A DNA stretch of 64,000 nucleotides from Holothuria scabra (lineage: Eukaryota; Echinodermata; Holothuroidea; Aspidochirotida; Holothuriidae), in NCBI GenBank assembly GCA_037179385.1, contig CM074185.1:48239000-48302999 (forward strand), written 5' to 3'. Position numbers and translations under genes: made by a program. Below are positions 20,863-31,690 of the stretch, piece by piece. Each line of letters opens with the position of its first letter. Within the stretch, counting starts at the first letter, position 1. A model generated the notes under the pieces. The model saw only the letters and a list, made by a program, of their open reading frames with translations, was not told the DNA's origin and did no database searches.

Positions 20863-21734
20863 TTTCAATACAATTCTGCTACATTGGAGCAAAAATGAAA
20901 TTTTGTTGAACATTTCAGAATCAACTCAGAGGAGTGAAATTCACCCAAAGAAGGGTTCACATGTCATTAGACCAACCTGTTGTATCCACAGGAGAAACAG
21001 ACTTCACTTGGCAAAATTAGCTACAGCATATAGTAAAATACGGCATACTTTTACAACCATATTCATGGAGAGAGAACTGATTCAACTTTTCATGAAGAAA
21101 TTGAGGTTCAAATGAACAGGGCTTTCTTTGTTGTTTTTTTTTTTTTTTTCACCAAAGATTTTTCACCGTCAGTCATTACTGCAAAGGTGAAAGACTGCTA
21201 GTTATTATTTAAAAAATGTAAATAACACCCAATACACAATTTTAAAGTTGTTTATATTTAAATATTGCTTGCTGTTAGCACACATACCTAGAGCAGGCTA
21301 CAGTAGCTACGTACTGTACCTCAGCCTGCCATGTGCATATAGTCCCCATTGTATGTCTGTAACGGAGCGATGCGCACTTTTTAACAGAAAATTTCATTAC
21401 TGGCTAACAATAGCCCTAATCCTAACCTCACCCCTAACAGCAGCAAAGAATACAATTGACACAATACAATAGCAACAGCCAATCAAGAAACACCTTGTTA
21501 AACAGAGCACATCAACCCTCTGTAACTAGGTATAGGTAAGTTATCTACCCCACATAAATTTCCCCAATTTCATTTTGTGTACGGGGTAGGTCCTACCATT
21601 ATTACATAGTACACGGTCCTTTTCAAGGACTAGGCCTATTAACACTGGATCCAATTCAAGGACTAAACCTGTCACACAAAAGAGTTCCTGGAAACTCCCA
21701 ATACTGGTTCCATTCGAGTACAATAGATAAAAAA
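20863..21734. other. Upstream of EXOSC2, no feature except possible 5'UTR
   Basis: On the gene strand the sequence just before the ATG (pyrimidine-rich run, then TGTAGCAG) could be a 5'UTR acceptor. No TATA box or CpG-dense core promoter is evident. A poly-T run lies at 21134-21150. Confidence 0.45.
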
Positions 21735-22535
21735 TATGGCACCAAATATGATGATGTTCTAAAAATTCGTGTTCATGTACTAAAATTACACATTCATGTA
21801 CCAAAAATATACGATGATGTACTAACTCCATACGATCATGATGTAAATTTACACCATCATGTACTAAAATGTTACGATGTACATGTAAAATCACACGTTG
21901 TACATCTAAAAACACATGTTGTACATGTAAAAACGTAAGATCATCATGCTATTATTGTCTCTTCCGCACGCCATACAGAGTGAGCCTTTCAGCGTACCAG
22001 AAGTCCGCCAAAAGGCTCACCAATATGCGATGTAGTAAAAGTACACCTTCATGTACTAACTGCTTACAATCATGTACTGATTTCATACGTACATATACTG
22101 ATGGACGTATACATTTAGTACATGATCGTATGAAATCAGTACATGTACGTAAGCAAACAGTTCATGAACGTATGAAATCAGTACATGATCGTAAGCAGTT
22201 AGTACACGAACGAGTACTTTTACTACATCGCATGTCGGTGAGCCTTTTGGCTGACTTCTGGTACGCTGAAAGGCTCACTCTGTATGGTGTGCGGAAGAGA
22301 AAAATAACATGATGATCTTACGTTTTTACATGTACAACGTGTGATTTTACATGTACATTGTAACATTTAACATGAGGAACTTATGGTTTTAGTACATGAT
22401 GGTGTAAATTTACATCATGATCTTATGAAGTTAGTACATCATCGTATATTTTTGGTATATGAACATGTAATTTTAGTATATGAACATGTATTTTTAGAAC
22501 ATCATCATATTTGGTGAGCCTTTTGGCGTGCCATA
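21735..22535. repeat. ~800-bp imperfect palindrome built of GTACATGATCGTA repeats
   Basis: Arms begin TATGGCACCAAATATGATGA (left) and, read in reverse, TATGGCACGCCAAAAGGCTC then ACCAAATATGATGATG (right). They stay alignable inward to a centre near 22108 (GTACTGATTTCATACG at 22074, CGTATGAAATCAGTAC at 22127). Each arm is itself a chain of ~30-bp units such as AGTACATGATCGTATGAAAT, and each holds a GC-richer cassette (GTGAGCCTTTCAGCGTACCA ... GCCAAAAGGCTCAC) with inverted ends. The left arm lacks about 14 bp of the right. Flanks are A-rich, so a duplication cannot be judged. Open frames on both strands (21541-21915, 21869-22312) reflect the repeat. Confidence 0.9.
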
Positions 22536-22699
22536 AAAAAATCCGCTGTAATTTAGAATCAGTGCCCACAAGTCAAGGTTATTGATGAAGGTTAGGGTTA
22601 AGTTTGTGGTTAGAACTAACCAAATTTGGTTTTGAAAATCCATTTAGGCTATAACCTAGAATAAGTTGGCTATTGTTTTGTTTGTTTGTTTTTTTGTTT

Positions 22700-22935
22700 T
22701 CATTTGATCCTCCCTTGCAGGCACTCGGCAACGCCCCAGTGAAGGGGTATTAGGCCTAGCGCCAAGCTGGCAAAGCCAGTTTCGTGAGACAAACTCACAG
22801 TTTAACGTCTATGATTAAGGGATAGCAGATTAACTACAACCCAGAAAACTAGACGACAATTTTGATGTCGGAGCTGGGACTTGAACTCACGACCTCATGA
22901 CTGGAAGACGCAGACGCTATCCCAAAACCATTGCT
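22700..22935 (-). mobile_element. tRNA-derived SINE
   Basis: On the minus strand a tRNA-like head reads TGGGATAGCGTCTGCGTCTT, CCAGTCATGAGGTCGTGAGT, TCAAGTCCCAGC. GAGTTCAAGTCC fits the pol III B box, and an A-box-like stretch precedes it. The body continues leftward to a T-rich tail at 22675-22700 (TTGTTTGTTTTTTTG on the plus strand). Confidence 0.75.
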
Positions 22936-23239
22936 TATTTTGAGGGTAAGGGTTAAGTTTGGGGTGAAATTCAGCCAAAATCACAGTTTTATGAAGACTT
23001 TCCTCACTTCCGGGCACTGATTCAAAATTAGTACCAAAAAATCTTTTAGACCTACAGTATTTGGCTAGGCCTAGGCTAAGTATGACTGCAACTCTGTATT
23101 GTAAACCACAGTTTCACATTTCGCGAAACTACTTCCTACACTAGCCTAGATATGAAAGCTTATTCCTCATCATCATAAAGCTACAGCCAAGGTCTTTGCT
23201 ACCACAGTAAAGTTTTAGAACTAAACCTCTTGGAGGAAA

Positions 23240-24000
23240 TTTCACATGGGACGATATCCAATGATTGATATTATGGCGAAAAATAAAGTACAATTCAGTC
23301 CAAAAGTGCACAAAAACCTCTTTCTGTAGGAGCCACCGACGGATCCTATGTCAGCTTCTTATGAACAACCAGAAAGACTTCAATAGCCCTGCAAAGCTGG
23401 CCATTACATTTTCAAATGTCAATGTGTTTTATGGAGTAGATTGTAATGCAACGCCTGTTCCTCAATACAAGGCTCCATGCCCATGCACAATTTTGCAGCG
23501 CATTGGAGTCAGCCGTTTGTTCATCATGTACACGCATTTGGAAGGTAGCGAAAGTGGTTTGCAACGGTGAGCGATATTGAAGAGATGCTTCGTGAAAAAC
23601 GAGCACAATAAGTCGACATCAAGGACTCAAGGATCATGTCCAACAAACGATTTGAGGAGTCAATTTATTTGAAATATAGCTGTCCAATGTGGGTCAAACT
23701 TTTGGAAAGTTTGAGGCACTAATTCGAATTTTTTCACTCATTTTTAATTCAACTTTCATGTTCAAATTTTTATGAAACCGATTGTTCAGCATTGGCAATG
23801 GCTGAATCAGAGGGGGGAACAGATGAGGTCGCCGGAGCCGACATTCAAACTCAGTCGCGGTCCGGCGGCCGACTTGAAGGTTCGAAGTAATTTTAGGGTT
23901 CGTGGCAATGGAAACTGAGAAGCTAGTGAAGTGTTTTGCTGCGCATGAAGTTTCGAAGTTTAGCTAGTTTTCTCAAAGAGTTATAAAGTTGAGTGGAACA
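23240..24000 (+). other. CpG-richer stretch with a candidate unassigned first exon
   Basis: CpG frequency rises here relative to the AT-rich surroundings. The most gene-like item is an ATG at 23799 opening MAESEGGTDEVAGADIQTQS, which continues to a stop after 30 codons; an early donor-like GT (GAAG|GTTCGA) could end it as an exon. The frame at 23265-23570 is longer but shows no motif. This could be the true EXOSC2 promoter or an unrelated first exon; I cannot link it to downstream exons. Confidence 0.25.
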
Positions 24001-24179
24001 GTCTGCTTGTGAGTACTGGTTTTCGAATCCTTTTTAGACTGTTCTGATACTCACTGAAGTTAACATTCAGTTGACAAGTTTTTCCATACCTGCAGGATCT
24101 AATTGTAATGATTCAAGATTCAACGTTTTGAGGGTCAGGAAGCCTTTTGGCTCATCGTGGACCCTATGCCAGAGTGAGC

Positions 24180-24615
24180 GTGGATGAACACCGGCGAACT
24201 TCGCCTTCTCTTTTTCGACTAGTGCTCAGAGGTAACGAGGCAGGCGTGTACTAATAGCTCCCAATCCTGCTCCCGGGACCGCCATTTAACGTCCCCATCC
24301 GACGGACGTGAGCGTATCCCCAGTCTTTCGCCACTTTCCCAAAGGCTGGAGGGGGTGGAGGTTATACTTGCTCTGCACCACTGCTCAACAGCTGAACTGA
24401 GCAAGCGGAGAACTTCCTGAGTCGGACAACTTCCTGAAACGGACAACCAAACACCCAATTTTGTAATTCACCAATTTTAAACCCCCTCAGCATCACTGTG
24501 AACAGCTATGTTGAACAAGTTAATTTTTAGACCCCGGAAAATTTCCAAGTGGTTCCACCGGGATTTGACCCGGGGACCTTCAGTAACGCTCAAACCACTA
24601 TGGTCTCGTTTGGTG
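24180..24615 (-). mobile_element. tRNA-derived SINE with GGGACGTTAAATGG body
   Basis: Minus strand: ACCATAGTGGTTTGAGCGTT, ACTGAAGGTCCCCGGGTCAA, ATCCCGGTGG. GGGTCAAATCCC is a good pol III B box and TAGTGGTTTGAG an A-box-like segment. The body contains GGATACGCTCACGTCCGTCG and GGGGACGTTAAATGGCGGTC, a block I recall from other invertebrate SINEs. No clear tail or TSD. Confidence 0.72.
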
Positions 24616-24838
24616 TTGGTTTGGTTGTCTCTTTTAATTCAATAGCCCACGAGCTGTTAACACCGTCATGCTAGCTGTTGACTAATTAGTTCGTTTGTTT
24701 TTCTACATCATCAAAATGTACTGATCTACACAAAATAATGAGTACACGTATAACATTGAATTAAGTACCGGCCGTAGATGGGAGTAATTTTAAAACTAAA
24801 AAATCCTGAGGGGCTTGTCGAGAGTTCTACTCCCCATT

Positions 24839-26430
24839 CAGTGGCGGAGCTACACGTAGGGGTTTCGGTCAGAGGGGGCGAAAATGGTCTGCAGGGGCGC
24901 TTCGAAGGAGTAAATACCCTGATCCTCCGCACGATCGAAGCCACGGCTTTTCAGATTTTCCATTATTTTGATTTTCACCTGGTATAGAAGACTACTTTGA
25001 CATTTCTCCTCAGCAAGTTTGTCTATTAAAACATGTTAAAATTTCTATCCATGGGCTTCCGCTGAAGAAAATTCAGGGGGAGGGGGCCTAAATTCTTGTA
25101 GGGGGAAGCTCCGCGCCACCATGAGTTGGCGCGGAGCGCAAGAAAATTTTGGCCCAAAATGCAGCTCAGATCGATGGAAATGACATTTCTAAGGCCTATT
25201 TACCGCATATAAATAGGGAAAACACTGAGTGAACTGTTAAGAAATATTGATGTTAACTTTCCTTCGTCTTTTTCTTTATGTTTTCTTCGTTTTTTCAGGT
25301 TTTTTATTTATTTTCCAGGGGAGGGAAAGTCCCCCCCTGCCTGCGGACGCGCATGTTTCTATCCTCTCTTCCATATTCTAGTATGAAGGCAGTCATTATA
25401 TTTTGTGTGTTATTTTCAGGTCTCGATTTAAGATTTTAATGTAATAATGGGCCACTCTTTGAAGGTAAAGATTAAACCTGCTAGAGCAAAATAGCAAGCA
25501 ATCCTACTGAGGAAAAAAGTTATGGAAATTAATCACCGTTAGGTGTACATTTTTGGCACCTGGAAATCAAGATAAGTACACGAAGAAAAATTAAATGAGG
25601 TAATTTATATCATGCGACCACTCTGAAATAGCCATTTTTTAAGTACATCAAAAGAAATAGCCAAGACAAGAGGTCTGCTTGGCTTTCTAGTTACCAAATT
25701 CATAATAAATAAAAGTCTCCTAAACTTAAGCTTTTTTGGTGCAATGTTCTGACATTTTAGACCTCGGAAGTACAGAAATAAGAATTTTCATAGAATTATT
25801 GTGCAGTGTCAGAAATAGCCATTTATTATGATAAGGTCACTTGAAGGAAAGCAAAATGAAAATTACTCATTACAACTCTTAAATCATTACCACTATTTAA
25901 ACAGTTCTATTTTATTTTAACCTGAATGTTCTCTTCAAATGATCTTGAAAAACGTCTTTTTATTGTCTATGTTGACATTTATCCCCGACAACAAGAGGGC
26001 TATTTGCGCTACAATTATTGCTGCGCCCTTTGCAACAACTTTTACCGGCCGGGAGGGTTGATTTAATGTCAGTCTGTGTATTTTGTAAGCTTATAATCAC
26101 GCTTGGTGTGGAAGCAATGAACTTAGCACAGCGACAGCATTCATTAGTGCGTATAAAGCATGAAGATACGTTTGCGGCAAAACCTAACCCTATGTTACAG
26201 AAGATTACCCTTTTCATCAGAATGAAATGCAGTTAGTACATTTATCGGTGGCTGTTTGAGCATTTTGTTATCTGGGCCTTAAAACAACGCTATTAAATTT
26301 TGTCTTTTGCCAAAAATGGTGCAAGAGTAAAGTGTGTTGAAAACCCAAAAAGGGCGCCGACAGACGATTTTGGTCCGTCAGGGGGGGGGGGGGGCGACCG
26401 CCCCCTGACCATATGGCAGCTCCGCCACTG
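24839..26430. mobile_element. Non-autonomous hAT-like element, perfect TSD TCCCCATT
   Basis: Perfect 8-bp duplication TCCCCATT at 24831-24838 and 26431-26438. Inverted ends CAGTGGCGGAGCT and AGCTCCGCCACTG. 1,592 bp, no transposase frame. Inside, at 25080-25150, is the block GGGGGAAGCTCCGCGCCACC, TTGGCGCGGAGCGCAAGAAA, which recurs at 61270-61310 and 62804-62850. A poly-G/poly-C hairpin lies near the right end (26380-26406). Confidence 0.9.
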
Positions 26431-26462
26431 TCCCCATTACAACAAAAACATGTTTCCTGGAG

Positions 26463-26864
26463 CAGGCCCGTACCCGGGGGGGGGCGGAGGGGGGCGGGGC
26501 GTTCGAACGACCCACCCCAACTTGAGAGAGGTCCATTTTTCCAGCCATGTGTTTGGAGGGTCAGCTATGAAATATTTTTTATCTTGAGATATTAAGGACG
26601 AATTTCCGTTCACTTCTTTAAAAGTGGCGTACTGTGTGAAATTACTGGGGAAAATGGACTTCTGTTGCGTTCAAAAGTCTAAAAGGCTCCAAATTGCAGG
26701 AGATCTGCAGATCTCAAACTTTACTACCAGGGAAGCATGCGGCCCGGACCCATATAGCAACTGCATGTTTGCGGCACGCACCAGCCGCCTCCGTATTTGG
26801 AAAAAGGTTCACATCTTGGAAAAAAAGACCCACCCCTCCACATGGGCTGGCTAGTACGGGTCTG
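26463..26864 (-). mobile_element. CAGGCCCGTA-TIR MITE (copy 1)
   Basis: Ends CAGGCCCGTACCCGGGGGGG and GGCTGGCTAGTACGGGTCTG. It matches 29274-29666 in reverse complement almost throughout (GCTATGAAATATTTTTTATC, TCCGTATTTGGAAAAAGGTT, CCACCCCTCCACATGGGCTG). Overlapping open frames are shared by the two copies but contain no domain. Confidence 0.85.
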
Positions 26865-27494
26865 TAGAGTATATGTGTTACAAAAAATAAGCATAAAGAA
26901 AAAAGAATATAAGAGAAAAAAGGACGAAATATTCATTAAACTAAATGGAAAAGTAATGAATAATCAGAACTAACCCTCACAAACACCACCCTTACCAAAC
27001 CGTGCCCCCTCCCACCCATGAAAGCCAAGGCTTCCCACAAAATGCGCCGCATAGGCTTGTGACAAAAACACGTAATGAATGCGTGACTTGAACTATAAGT
27101 CAACCAAGAAGTTATATCCTTATAATAAACCTTGCATATAAAATGGTGATGAAGACTACTGAAGAATTAGTACAAAGCTATGCAGTACTGAGTGAAACCT
27201 CTTCGAAAAAAATTATACTTGGCCTGTTTATCAATCAATCAGGTAACGAGTTCCACATAACATAGCTTTGTATACGTAGCTTAGGGTCAACTGTGAAGAT
27301 GGGGTACGGGTGTATGCAGGAGAAGAGATTGTCGAGTTAAATAGTTGTGGACTGAAGAATTTTTAATTTGGCGAAGAATTCTGAAAATATGATTTCGGTA
27401 AAAGGCTATGCATGAAACGATGGGTGAATGAAGCAATGTAAGGTTAATCATTTTGAGCAGTTTCAAGTGATTAAGAGACTTAAAGGCATATTTT
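26865..27494. other. Intergenic, nothing recognised
   Basis: About 630 bp without recognised gene or repeat, apart from A-rich stretches. Confidence 0.5.
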
Positions 27495-27790
27495 CATCAT
27501 CCCAAACAGTTCCAATCCTCCCAACCTACTTGCTTCTAGCCCCTCCCACATTTATCTAAAACTCATCTTTATCCAGACACAATCCTAGTTTATTGCTTCA
27601 TGGCTTGTCCGAGTGGCCATACAAGTCAATAATTAATGTGTAATCAAGACACTCTCAGTGCCCAGGCATGCTGTGTAATTTAGTTATGATGCATTGTTTG
27701 AATGTGATGTCAATCAAAGAGCTGTACCAATTGAAAGTTTTGATATATGTATACTGAGACTGTGGTTTGGGGTGACGAATGACTGTTAAA
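27495..27790 (+). mobile_element. CATCCCAAAC/CACCCCAAAC MITE (copy 3, most complete)
   Basis: Left end TCATCATCCCAAACAGTTCC, right end GACTGTGGTTTGGGGTGACG: partly matching inverted ends. Inner blocks CTAGCCCCTCCCACATTTAT, CAATCCTAGTTTATTGCTTC and TGATGTCAATCAAAGAGCTG align with 17570-17865, and a fragment sits at 29690-29865. Confidence 0.75.
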
Positions 27791-27929
27791 CAACTCGCTG
27801 GTGTGGTCACGGTGTCCGGATAAAGAAATAAAGCGAATTACAACTCTTTTGAAAAAGAACCAGATTGTGAGGGTACGTTTTTGTACATGACCAAACTGAA
27901 GTACAATTTATTAGATGAGGATACACATG

Positions 27930-28636
27930 AGTAAGGTAAATTTTACGGAACACCTTTTGGCAACAAATGTCTTAATCTACCAATTGCTCCTATTCCTCTG
28001 ACAATTCTTGAAGATAATGATTGATGTGCTTCTGCCAGGTAAGCTTGCATAATGACACCAAGAAATTTTACACTTTTGGGTGGATCAAGCTTTTGCCCAT
28101 TTATGGAGATACTAAATACATAATGATGAATATTATTAAATACCATAAAATTTGTCTTACTGATATTAGGAGACAGCTTATTTGGTATGACCATCAGAGA
28201 AGAAAAGGTTTAGTTCATTAACAACACTGCTTTCAACTTGATATAAGGGTCGTTCCCTGCAAAGAAAGTGTTTGTATCATCGAGACGTACGTATCACTTT
28301 ACGAACTACCTGCCGTAAGGTGAATTAAAAACCATCATAACCCGCAGCTTGATTGGGATTTAGACACTCTAAAGAGACATCGACAAGCTCATCTTTACTA
28401 ATGGGTGAAAGAAAGAATGAGCTGAATCTATACTCTGGCATAATCAGTCCATTTAGTCGAGAATCTCCTGGAATTTTGGATGGAAGAGAAGGACCAATTA
28501 AGGTTCACAAGAAAGTCATTAAAGGCATTAGCAATAGCGTCTGGATCTGAAACCTTTGTTTTCTCGTTTATGAACTCAACAGGGTAACTACTTTGTGAAT
28601 GTTCTTTGTGTAGAATGTCTTTAATATTTTGCCATG
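27930..28636 (-). pseudogene. LINE reverse-transcriptase remnant, 3' part
   Basis: On the minus strand, 28600-28430 encodes linker residues (NIKDILHKEHSQSSYPVEFI, NEKTKVSDPDAIANAFNDFL). After an internal deletion, 28194-27943 encodes late RT residues (NKLSPNISKTNFMVF, INGQKLDPPKSVKFLGVIM, IVRGIGAIGRLRHLLPKG), with catalytic motifs A-C missing. This is the downstream half of a LINE whose upstream half lies beyond the foldback insertion at 33374-34070. Confidence 0.88.
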
Positions 28637-28659
28637 GGGTGTCTATAAAACAAAGACCG

Positions 28660-28868
28660 AAGACCTAAGACCTATAAAACGAAGACCCAACTAGCTATAA
28701 AACGAAGACCTATAAAACGAAGATCCAACTAGCTATAGAACGAAGACCTATAAAACGAAGACCCAAATAGCTATAAAACGAAGACCTATAAAACGAAGAC
28801 CCAACTAGCTATAAAACGAAGACCTATAAAAAGAAGACCCAACTAGCTATAAAACGAAGACCGAAGAC
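28660..28868. repeat. Tandem GAAGACC units of the foldback left arm
   Basis: Alternating AAAACGAAGACCTATA and AAAACGAAGACCCAACTAGC units, about 37 bp per pair, with near-perfect copies. The right arm (33250-33350) has fewer units, so the arms differ in copy number. Confidence 0.9.
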
Positions 28869-29273
28869 CTAGGTGGGACGACTTTGATTGTAAGAATTGC
28901 TTGCGACGAGTGCCGACATTTTGTAGAAAATTCATTTGTAATGGTAAAAAATGCAAGGGGACTCAGCAAGGGGTTGTGAACGGATATGCCGGAGAGGAAC
29001 AACTACGGTAGCTCCCGTTAATGGATACAACAGCCCGAATCACTGCCAGAAGCGACGGTTTGCCAAATGGATGCCGATCAAAAGTTTCGACGAGCGCCGG
29101 AAAATTCGTGGTTTCGTTGAACAAAATTGGAAATCTTTTGTTCTTTAATATTGAGAAATAGGACATTTGGTTTTGTGGAAGACCATTCAAATCCTCATTC
29201 CAGACAGTTTCAGTTTTTCTCAACAAAGTTACTCTTATAGCCCAACCACCGAAAAACCCTACTTCATTACTCT
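28869..29273. other. Unique left interior of the foldback element
   Basis: About 400 bp with higher CpG content than flanks. Overlapping frames on the two strands (28951-29148 and the left part of 28963-29337) show no transposase motif. Confidence 0.45.
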
Positions 29274-29666
29274 CAGGCCCGTAGCCAGCCCATGTGGAGG
29301 GGTGGGTCTTTTTTCCAAGATGTGGACCTTTTTCCAAATACGGAGGCGACTGGCGCGTGCCGTAAGCATGCAGTTGCTAGGGGTCCGGGATGCTTCCTCG
29401 GAAAAGTTTGAAATCGGCAGATCTCCTGCAATCTGGAGCATTTAATTAGAGGACTTATGAGCACAACAGAAGTCCTTTTTCCCCAGGAATTCCACACAGT
29501 ACACCACTTTATAAGAAATGAACGGAAATTTGTCCTCAATATGTCAAGATAAAAAATATTTCATAGCTGACCCTCCAAACACAGTGCTGGAAAATGGACC
29601 TCCCTCAAGTTGGGTCGGGTCGTTCGAACGCTCCGACCCCCCCCCCCCCCCCTGTCTACGGGCCTG
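29274..29666 (+). mobile_element. CAGGCCCGTA-TIR MITE (copy 2)
   Basis: Ends CAGGCCCGTAGCCAGCCCAT and CTGTCTACGGGCCTG; ACTCT immediately outside both ends (29269-29273, 29667-29671). Inverted relative to 26463-26864. Contains a 17-base C run near the right end. Inside the foldback element. Confidence 0.85.
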
Positions 29667-29689
29667 ACTCTGACATGTCTAGCAGGGGC

Positions 29690-29865
29690 AAAGAAGGCCT
29701 TAATATGTAACCAAGACAATTTCTGTGTATGTATAGTTTTGAACTACTCTGCACCTTTTGATTTTGATGTCAATTAAAGATCATTCAGCAAATGAGAATT
29801 TAGCTTTGTATCAACAAAAATGTACTTGGGTGATGAGTGTCTGTCATTAAGAGCAAAACAGAGAC
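29690..29865 (+). repeat. Partial CACCCCAAAC-family MITE
   Basis: AAGACAATTTCTGTGTATG, TTTTGATGTCAATTAAAGAT and GGTGATGAGTGTCTGT correspond to the right half of 27495-27790. The copy is diverged and truncated. Confidence 0.5.
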
Positions 29866-30229
29866 ACTGGGTGACTGGTCGCGGGGTTAAATCATTTCCA
29901 CTACCCTGCATGGACTCAGCATTGAAACGCTAAGGAACAGTTGTTGCGCCTGAGTAAAGAATCTTCCAAACAGTAACAAGAGAGAACAGAATTACTTTTT
30001 ATCGATTCAGTATTGTGTTTCTTAAGAATTAGTCACACACAGAAGAACAACAGCTTTCACCGTTATTGCCCTACTCCAATAAATCCTAAATGGGTGTTTT
30101 ACAGTTTACTGAAAATGAACTGAAGCGCGCGTTCCGAAAGAGACAAAATATATGCATTATTACTGGGTTCACAGTTTACATGATGTAATTTTTTTTTATT
30201 TCCGCATGGGTGGGGGGAGGGGGTACAGC

Positions 30230-30474
30230 CAGTGGCGGAGGAAGGGAATTCAGTCAGAGGAAGCAAGACTGGCCTGAAGGGGCGCTTCAAAGTTTGTAGG
30301 GCAAAAATATTTGGTCAGATCGAAGGGCGAGAAATAGGATGAAGGGGGGCTTTTGTGTTGGTAGATACATATGTCTCAATACGGTAAAAAGAGTAAAAAG
30401 GGCGCTGACAGGCAATTTGAATCCGTCAAGGGGGCGACTGCCCCCCTCTGACTATATGGAGCCTCCGCCACATG
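30230..30474. mobile_element. Short hAT-like MITE, CAGTGGCGGAGG ends
   Basis: Ends CAGTGGCGGAGGAAGGGAAT and GGAGCCTCCGCCACATG. Flanks GGTACAGC and GGCACAGC agree at 7 of 8. It shares GGGGCGCTTC and AGGGCGCTGACAGGC-like blocks with the larger element 24839-26430, of which it looks like a deletion derivative. Confidence 0.8.
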
Positions 30475-31388
30475 GGCACAGCGGCCCGCACGGGTGGGGT
30501 CACGGCCCCGTTCCCCCGCATGGCTACCGGCCTGCCATGACGGTTCTCTAAAACAAAGTTCAGCCCCCATTCTCGAACATCTGAGGGTACGCCAATGGGA
30601 ACGGGTTACACGAAGCACACCGTCCCTTTGTCGATACCTAATTAGTTACCTCCTAAACCGACGTTTACACACCGATTGCGTAGCTGTCTTCATGGTCGGG
30701 CCAATTTGACCACGTGTCAGATCATAACACAGTCGATACATTCACTCATGCAGCAGTATCAGTAGGTTGTGTTTTGCTTGTCTAATAATAAAGTATTTAT
30801 ACTTCCTTTCCGAATAGCGATACATACAAACATTAGTTTGTTGCCCAATTACATTTTCATTCTGTTAATAAATGTAGATGTTCATCATATGCACCGTTTG
30901 TGTGTGTTTAGTTACATATTTTTATCTTCTTTTCTGACTTTAAGCTTCATGAATTCAATTTTGAAACTTTTCATATGCAGTCCGTGAAAAGGACAGCGAA
31001 AATCATTTGACTGTTTTGTTTGTTTTTTTGAGTTTTCAAGTTCTCGTATGCCAAGTGAATAGATGAGCCTTTTAAGTGTACACATCTCTGTTTTTTTCAT
31101 CTCCTGGTGCTCCTTACTTTTTGTCTTCACCAACAAAGCAGTTTATTTCTTTTGCTAGCGAAAAATTGTGGCTAACAAAGGAAGCATCACATAGATATAA
31201 GATGGAGCCAAACTTTTTTGTTCACCAATGATACTTTTGGTAGGGCAGAATACATTCATGAATAAGAATATAAGATTGTTCAATAAATTGCTCTAGCTTA
31301 GAAGGGGATGGTAGAGGAGTTACCCGTTGTGTAGCAATAAACTGTATTGAACACAAATTTTATAATTTCTTTATTTACTAAAGCCGTT
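30475..31388. other. Interior of foldback element, nothing recognised
   Basis: About 900 bp with a GC-rich beginning (30480-30560) and AT-rich remainder. No motif-bearing frame. Confidence 0.45.
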
Positions 31389-31690
31389 GGGGCCAGGGGG
31401 AGCTTTAGCCCCGCCCCGGCCAAACTGTGGACTGGCGAAAGTATGCTTCTGCCCCCATCCAAGAATAAAAACTTATTTGTTACTTCGGCGTGTAGTATCT
31501 TTGAACTTTCCAATAATATTTCATACTATTTTTGCATCAAATTGCATACACCTTCATTTTCCTCAAGATTTTTACAAAAGAGAGTGGGGACATCCCCTCC
31601 ATGCACTTAACCCCCCAGGGCGTCATACACTAAAACAACGTTCACCCCCCCCTACCCCCACAACGAACAGCTTCCTACGACTATAATTTT
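31389..31690. repeat. GGGG-CTTTAGCCCC dispersed repeat
   Basis: GGCCAGGGGGAGCTTTAGCC, GAAAGTATGCTTCTGCCCCC, TTTTTGCATCAAATTGCA, GTGGGGACATCCCCTCC. These blocks parallel those in 32162-32478 (GAAGTATGCTTCCACTCCCC, TTGCACCAAATTGCA) and 36000-36080, so the three are likely relatives of one MITE family. Ends unclear. Confidence 0.6.

Noticed and set aside
20863..20913. Upstream in-frame ATG giving 17 extra residues to EXOSC2
   Set aside because: The extra residues do not resemble RRP4 N-termini and a splice acceptor-like sequence lies between it and the ATG at 20862, which has better context.
21541..22312. Reading frames of 124 and 147 codons on opposite strands with repeated VHDR/VHER words
   Set aside because: They come from the palindromic ~30-bp repeat chain; coding on both strands with the same pattern is expected from the symmetry. 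No start context or domain.
22860..24610. Possible functional tRNA genes at 22.87-22.93 and 24.54-24.61 kb (minus strand)
   Set aside because: B boxes are good, but acceptor stems do not pair and each continues into a repeat body, so they are SINE heads.
26300..26600. Glycine-rich frames at 26300-26595
   Set aside because: They are produced by G/C homopolymer tracts at the ends of two adjacent MITEs.
28660..28868. CRISPR-like regular repeats
   Set aside because: Units are contiguous without variable spacers and form the arm of a foldback transposon; the DNA is also clearly eukaryotic.
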